From assembly GCF_004358345.1 (NCBI RefSeq), contig NZ_CP037952.1:5065457-5129456 (forward strand): DNA of 64,000 nucleotides. The letters are read 5' to 3'. The stretch's first letter is position 1, and each line of letters starts with the position of its first letter. The notes under the pieces are model-generated. The model did not search any database, was not told the origin of the DNA, and saw only the letters and a program-made list of their open reading frames with translations. Of this stretch, positions 59,695 to 64,000 are shown one piece after another. A program made the position numbers and the translations under genes. The stretch comes from Parashewanella spongiae. GTDB taxonomy: Bacteria; Pseudomonadota; Gammaproteobacteria; Enterobacterales; Shewanellaceae.

Positions 59695-60902
59695 TATTTA
59701 CTCCTTATCGTCAAGGTCGTAGTAACTTTATCATCAAGACTATTCATCACTCCCGACTTGGTATCAAAGTTCTTACCTAGTGCTTGTTTAAATCGCTCTA
59801 CGGATGAATAATTTTTGGCTGTGATTTGCATTCTCAATTCACCTCTGTTGCCATCAAACCGTACCGTATTAGGCACTAAATCTGGCACTTGCTTGAACGC
59901 TGGCTCAAGCAAAGTGAGCATTTTAAAAAATACGCTGCCATTGCCGGAGCCTTTGATTTTTTTCAGCTCTGTTCTTACTAAAGGTCTTAAATTCGCGTTT
60001 GTGACCCGATTAAATCCAGTAGCTTGTTTGAATATCTCTACAGACTGCTGCTGCACATCTGTGATTTGCTGATTGGTGTGATACACCATAAATCCTTTAT
60101 TGAGTAAGCTCAGTAAAATAGCCACTCCTAAAACGATGGCTGCATTTTTCCATACCAGTAAGTTTTTACTGTATTCACGTTTGGGACGATAGGGCCCTGT
60201 CAATAGATTTAATGGCGCTTGCAATGCGCCTTTAGCTAACACTAGCATAGGTAGTTCAACAGGCTGAGGATTAAGGCTAACGCCTTCCAACTGCAATTCA
60301 GAGTAATTCGCTACGGCAATGTTATCTTGGAGATCATCAGCATCTTGTACCGGCAATAATTTAGGCAAAAGCATTGATTGCCATTGAGATGGTATACTGT
60401 GTCCTTGCCCCGTTGAAGTTCGCAATAATAATTCATCACCAACAACCATCGTCGCCCACTGACATCCCATTAAAGGTAATGCTAAACAATCAGGCAGCAA
60501 GCGTTTCACCACCAAACCTGCAGCCGACAACCACTCTAGCCAAAGTTGCATTTGTTGATGAGCTACAACAGCGACACTTAACTGGTTGCCATTGCGAGCA
60601 CCAGCCACAAAATGCAATTTATCCACATCTTCGGCGAATGCTTCCTCCAACATAAATGGCAACGCTTTGATCGCTTGCCTTTGACCTTTTTCAGGCAACT
60701 CGACTTCTGTTAGCGTCATTGCAGAAGCTTGTACTAACACATCCACAGGTCGTTTGCCTGCTCGCTGTGATAAACTGTTCAGCTGCTTTGCACTATTTAG
60801 TTCACCTGATGCGATGATCTCTTGCTCTTGCTCTGACCACACCAGCCACGAGCATGCATGCTCGACTTTTGTGCCTAATCGAATAAAAAGCCGTTCACTC
60901 AC
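59694..60902 (-). CDS. gspL: Type II secretion protein GspL
   Basis: GspL recruits the ATPase GspE to the membrane. The start is placed at GTG 60902 (VSERLFIRLGTKVEHACSWL, GGAGATACAC upstream), 402 aa; eight more codons are open. The N-terminal cytoplasmic actin-like domain (~1-235) is followed by one membrane helix (~250-272, 'NAAIVLGVAILLSLLNKGF') and a periplasmic ferredoxin-like domain (~310-400). The order K-L-M-N matches the family. Confidence 0.93.
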   Translation of the reverse strand: MSERLFIRLGTKVEHACSWLVWSEQEQEIIASGELNSAKQLNSLSQRAGKRPVDVLVQASAMTLTEVELPEKGQRQAIKALPFMLEEAFAEDVDKLHFVAGARNGNQLSVAVVAHQQMQLWLEWLSAAGLVVKRLLPDCLALPLMGCQWATMVVGDELLLRTSTGQGHSIPSQWQSMLLPKLLPVQDADDLQDNIAVANYSELQLEGVSLNPQPVELPMLVLAKGALQAPLNLLTGPYRPKREYSKNLLVWKNAAIVLGVAILLSLLNKGFMVYHTNQQITDVQQQSVEIFKQATGFNRVTNANLRPLVRTELKKIKGSGNGSVFFKMLTLLEPAFKQVPDLVPNTVRFDGNRGELRMQITAKNYSSVERFKQALGKNFDTKSGVMNSLDDKVTTTLTIRSK

Positions 60903-60950
60903 AGTGTATCTCCACCGGTAAGGCAATATGATTATTGATCACTGCCATTA

Positions 60951-61961
60951 TCATTTTTGACCGCCATATTGACGTGTTAACACATCAACATAATTATTTT
61001 TTGCCACTTGCAGAACACTCTCCAGCCGGAAAATAGCCTCATCGACTTTGGCTCCACCATCAAGCAGAAAGTACTCACTTTTGACGGCAAAACTGGATTT
61101 TAATAAATTATCATTTTTCAATGCACTCAGTTCTGAAATATTCCAAAAGTCATCAATGCTGTCATAACCATTTGCAGGTCGCTGATTAATAATACTTTCA
61201 GCTTCGCCTACAGAAACTTTGTTTTGTAACATACCAGCTAACAGAGGCGCTTGCTCAACTTTGATGGTATTCACATTCAATAATTGTCTGTTATTGCCGG
61301 GTATGGCACAAATATAGGGTACAAGTTTTAAGTATGCTTCTTGGGTGAAACCAAGCACCGCTCGTAATTCACTGCGATGATTCATCACGGTTTTAGCCGC
61401 TCGATAAGGGACATCACGTGATTCATAAGCGGCATCGCCACTGCTAAAACCACCTGACGCTGAGCTTGAGCTAATGTAGTCTTTTAACGATACCGCAAGC
61501 GCTTCTGCAGTAAAGGGCTCCATCCCTAAGGCGATCAGTAATCCAGCGAATTGCTCTCCGGCTAATGGAAGTTTTTTGGGGTTCTGATTATTACTGTTCC
61601 CTGCATCAGCGACTTTGGCATTTAAACCATTAATATTAAAACATGCACGCATATCGGTAATGGTTCCCGAAATTTGTCCGTTCTCAACCGGAAAAAGTAC
61701 ATCTGCTTGAGCCCAATATTGCTGCAAGTGCACTTTTTTTCCCTCTGCATCATCGAGATCTTGTTTTATTACCTTCTTTGCTAACTCTTCTGCGGATAAT
61801 GCATACCAATAGGCTTGATCATACTGAGCTAAATTTAAGGTTCTTCGAACCGCTAACTGATTACGACTGGTAATATCGATAGCAATCACGGCCACCACGG
61901 CCACAATCAACAGCACCACAATTAATGCCACACCTTGTTGTTTGTTAACGTGCTTAATCAA
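60951..61961 (-). CDS. gspK: Type II secretion minor pseudopilin GspK
   Basis: This is the large minor pseudopilin at the tip of the pseudopilus. The 336-aa product has a prepilin leader ending KQQG, then VALIVVLLIVAVVAVIAIDI, lacking Glu+5 as is normal for GspK. It contains 'CFNINGLNAK' and 'CAIPGNNRQLLNVNT' with two of its cysteines. It overlaps gspJ by 4 bp. Confidence 0.94.
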   Translation of the reverse strand: MIKHVNKQQGVALIVVLLIVAVVAVIAIDITSRNQLAVRRTLNLAQYDQAYWYALSAEELAKKVIKQDLDDAEGKKVHLQQYWAQADVLFPVENGQISGTITDMRACFNINGLNAKVADAGNSNNQNPKKLPLAGEQFAGLLIALGMEPFTAEALAVSLKDYISSSSASGGFSSGDAAYESRDVPYRAAKTVMNHRSELRAVLGFTQEAYLKLVPYICAIPGNNRQLLNVNTIKVEQAPLLAGMLQNKVSVGEAESIINQRPANGYDSIDDFWNISELSALKNDNLLKSSFAVKSEYFLLDGGAKVDEAIFRLESVLQVAKNNYVDVLTRQYGGQK

Positions 61962-62698
61962 TTGTTATTTCCTCCACCAGCAGCAGTGTTATTGCCATTG
62001 CCGCCTTTTTTGGAGTTATTATTTTTATTACCCGGATTGTTCCCTGTACCATTTTGATTGCTGTTATTTGCCTTGTTATCAACAAGAGCACCTTTTGGTA
62101 AAATAAATTTTCGTTGAATTTTGCCGATACCCTCAATGTCTATTTCAACCGCAATAGCCTTTGGCAACTTGGTCGCATTTAATGTTTTTTGCCAGCTTTT
62201 TCCATCGAAAAAGGCATAGTCAGCGTCCAAAACATTATTCATAATTATCGTTTTTAACGGCTCAGCACCAATTTCAGGCTCTGGGTACGGGTAATACCAA
62301 CGTTCAAACCGATCTTCTACTAACACATAGGCAACGGATTGAATGCTGCCTCTTGGTAACATGCCATCGGGATTCAGCCAACCAATGCGATAAAAAACCA
62401 AGGCTTTTCCATCAATATCTGGAATGATATCACCCACCTGAATAACCGTTTTGCCTCGTCCACCTTCGAGAAACCGGGGTGTTCGAGCCACGATTTGTCC
62501 CATATCCCGCTCGATAACACCAAAGCCCTGCTGCAATGATTTTAACCTTGCGGCAAAGTTTTTTGTGGTTTCATCATTGGTGAGTACTACGCTAAGTACT
62601 GAGTTCGCGGCAATGCCTAACATGGCAAAAATCGCTATCGCCACAAGCATTTCAAGTAAGGTGAATCCTGACTGAGCGCTATTTCGTTTTAAGCACAT
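61958..62698 (-). CDS. gspJ: Type II secretion minor pseudopilin GspJ with Asn/Gly-rich tail
   Basis: The product has the prepilin leader ...SAQSG cleaved before FTLLEMLVAIAIFAMLGIA, and the GspJ region 'FGVIERDMGQIVARTPRFLE'. Residues ~208-246 form a low-complexity Asn/Gly/Lys tail (NNPGNKNNNSKKGG) not usual in GspJ. It overlaps gspI by about 20 bp. Confidence 0.94.
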   Translation of the reverse strand: MCLKRNSAQSGFTLLEMLVAIAIFAMLGIAANSVLSVVLTNDETTKNFAARLKSLQQGFGVIERDMGQIVARTPRFLEGGRGKTVIQVGDIIPDIDGKALVFYRIGWLNPDGMLPRGSIQSVAYVLVEDRFERWYYPYPEPEIGAEPLKTIIMNNVLDADYAFFDGKSWQKTLNATKLPKAIAVEIDIEGIGKIQRKFILPKGALVDNKANNSNQNGTGNNPGNKNNNSKKGGNGNNTAAGGGNNN

Positions 62699-63053
62699 AC
62701 GTATTCACCTGTGCAATAATATTGCTATAACGCTCATCCAAGCTGACACTAACTCGAAGTAATCGGAAATCATCATCAGTGGTTTTTACTGCTTCTTTGC
62801 GCCAATACCACTCTTTACCCGCCATTTCCACACGGCCTTCTTTTTTACCTGCCGCTGGAAACGTGGGATCCAGCTTAGCATCGACTAATACGTTATCTGC
62901 CACCCATTGAGCATAAGTGCGCTCTTCTAGAATTGGCATGTTAGCAATTAATTCACCAATACTTTTCGTGATCGATATAGCCGCAATGGCAAAAATGACT
63001 AATGCCACCATAACCTCAAGTAACGTCATGCCTTCGCTTTTACTGTTCTTCAT
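62679..63053 (-). CDS. gspI: Type II secretion minor pseudopilin GspI
   Basis: I start it at ATG 63053 (MKNSKSEGMTLLEVMVALVI, GGAGG seven bases upstream), 124 aa. Cleavage is after SKSEG, and Glu+5 is present (MTLLE). The body has 'QWVADNVLVDAKL' typical of GspI. It overlaps the end of gspH by 14 bp. Confidence 0.94.
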   Translation of the reverse strand: MKNSKSEGMTLLEVMVALVIFAIAAISITKSIGELIANMPILEERTYAQWVADNVLVDAKLDPTFPAAGKKEGRVEMAGKEWYWRKEAVKTTDDDFRLLRVSVSLDERYSNIIAQVNTYVLKTK

Positions 63054-63627
63054 CAGGCCTCCCAAGCGTTAACCGCCCTAATGAGTCACCAACGACTAAT
63101 ACATCAATGTTGTTACCGTATTCATCTGTGGTAATAAAGTGCAATTCGAATGCGCTGATTTCTCCGCTTGGAAACAATAAAATTTGTGGCTCTGGGTGCT
63201 TCTTTTTTTCTTCTTCTGTTCTGTCAATTAACGGATCGCCACTGTCGTCATCAAATAAACTTTGATCATCTTCATCGCTTTGCACCAGAGGCAAACCGTC
63301 AACAACGACTTCCAACCCTACACCTTCAGGCATGACTTGATCACCAAGCAGACGATCGGACTCTAAAGGCTGCCATTTTTGTTCGTGATACATCACAAAT
63401 CGATACGAGTCTGGCTCGATGACTAGCCCTAACAACTGCCCACTTAACACCGTTTCGTCTAACACCAACTCCGCAGAAGCGATAAACTTTTTCGCTTGCT
63501 TTTCTAGCGCTTCTTGAGCACCAGCATGGCTGAATGACAAGGTCACCACGGCGGCAGACAATCCCATAAGTAGCACAACGAGCATAACCTCTAACAGAGT
63601 AAAACCTGCTTGACGCAACGATTTCAT
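63040..63627 (-). CDS. gspH: Type II secretion minor pseudopilin GspH
   Basis: The 195-aa product has the leader MKSLRQAG and the helix FTLLEVMLVVLLMGLSAAV. An acidic loop at ~120-145 (DEDDQSLFDDDSGD) is notable. It is 1 bp from the gspG stop. Confidence 0.93.
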   Translation of the reverse strand: MKSLRQAGFTLLEVMLVVLLMGLSAAVVTLSFSHAGAQEALEKQAKKFIASAELVLDETVLSGQLLGLVIEPDSYRFVMYHEQKWQPLESDRLLGDQVMPEGVGLEVVVDGLPLVQSDEDDQSLFDDDSGDPLIDRTEEEKKKHPEPQILLFPSGEISAFELHFITTDEYGNNIDVLVVGDSLGRLTLGRPDEEQ

Positions 63628-63628
63628 A

Positions 63629-64000
63629 TTATTGATAATCGCTTAGGTTCCAGTTACCGATATCATCTTCTGTGCCCGCTTGGCCTGATGGACCGGCGCT
63701 ATACACATCGATTTTTCCATGTTCACCTGGGCTTATCATTAAATAATCATTGCGCCATGGATCTTGTGGTAAACGCTTGAGGTAACCATCTTCGCGATAG
63801 TTTCTTGGCTCAGGAGAGCTTGGTTTTGAGATCAACGCTTCTAATCCTTGCTCTGTTGTTGGGTAAACGCTGTTATCAAGCTTATACATGTCTAATGCAT
63901 TTTCTATGGCGACAATATCTGAGACGGCTTTTTGCTGATCGGCTTTCTCTTTGTTACCAAGCAGGTTCGGGACTACTAAAGAGGCTAAAATACCTAAAAT
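63629..64000 (-). CDS. gspG: Type II secretion major pseudopilin GspG, 5' end missing
   Basis: The frame stays open to the window edge, so the start lies beyond 64000. The visible 123 residues begin inside the N-terminal helix (ILGILASLVVPNLLGNKEKA) and include 'DNSVYPTTEQGLEALISKP', 'YLKRLPQDPWRNDYLMISPG' and the calcium-site 'GQAGTEDDIGNWNL'. It is the major subunit of the periplasmic pseudopilus. Confidence 0.96.
   Translation of the reverse strand: MLGILASLVVPNLLGNKEKADQQKAVSDIVAIENALDMYKLDNSVYPTTEQGLEALISKPSSPEPRNYREDGYLKRLPQDPWRNDYLMISPGEHGKIDVYSAGPSGQAGTEDDIGNWNLSDYQ

Overview
The window reads as a chromosomal segment of a marine gammaproteobacterium of the Shewanella group. Gene neighbourhoods (zapE-degQ-degS, lpdA-aceF-aceE-pdhR, ampD-ampE, nadC, pilA-pilB-pilC-pilD-coaE-zapD-yacG-mutT, fabR-desaturase, selD-selU, a gsp operon), the protein sequences and the dispersed 'ATACCAATTACAGTAA' type repeats all fit Shewanellaceae. 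A host-associated relative such as Parashewanella is a guess from the effector-like genes; the genus cannot be fixed from this window alone.

Layout. 1-4.9 kb: 5' end of zapE, an unfamiliar protein with a degenerate kinase-like C-terminal half, then the periplasmic proteases degQ and degS. 4.9-11.7 kb: pyruvate dehydrogenase operon (pdhR-aceE-aceF-lpdA, minus strand) with a near-perfect PdhR operator. 11.9-13.3 kb: ampD-ampE. 13.3-28 kb: an accessory block that separates ampE, nadC and pilA. It holds an IS110/IS1111-type insertion sequence, three copies of a roughly 310-bp MITE with 18-bp terminal inverted repeats and TA target duplications, a TIR-bearing repeat of about 370 bp, and six long minus-strand genes of unknown function. 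Five of those six carry basic nuclear-localisation-like clusters in Ser/Glu-rich linkers; some also show Myb-like or winged-helix-like sequence patterns. nadC sits inside the block between two direct MITE copies, one of which rewrites its last codons.

28.7-38 kb: type IV pilus assembly genes pilA, pilB, pilC and pilD, with a predicted amidoligase-like gene wedged between pilC and pilD, followed by coaE, zapD, yacG, mutT and an HU-family gene. 38.0-44.3 kb: a complete rRNA operon on the minus strand (P1/P2 promoters, 16S, 23S, 5S, tRNA-Thr, second 5S, tRNA-Asp, terminator). Its 23S gene has a 118-nt insertion-like extension in helix 45. 44.5-58.4 kb: housekeeping genes (RRM protein, murI, trmA, fabR, desaturase, selD-selU, a lipoprotein, a lysophospholipid flippase/acyltransferase fusion, cysQ, nudE, yrfG, secreted M28 peptidase). 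58.4-64 kb: the type II secretion genes gspN-M-L-K-J-I-H-G, minus strand, with gspG running off the window.

The core functions are ordinary: pilus and type II secretion machinery, pyruvate oxidation, envelope proteolysis, peptidoglycan recycling. The most unusual content is the group of candidate host-directed proteins in 15.4-27.8 kb, possibly joined by the kinase-like and amidoligase-like genes, threaded between conserved operons together with MITEs. Effector status, nuclear targeting and DNA-binding folds are inferences from sequence patterns and have not been demonstrated.
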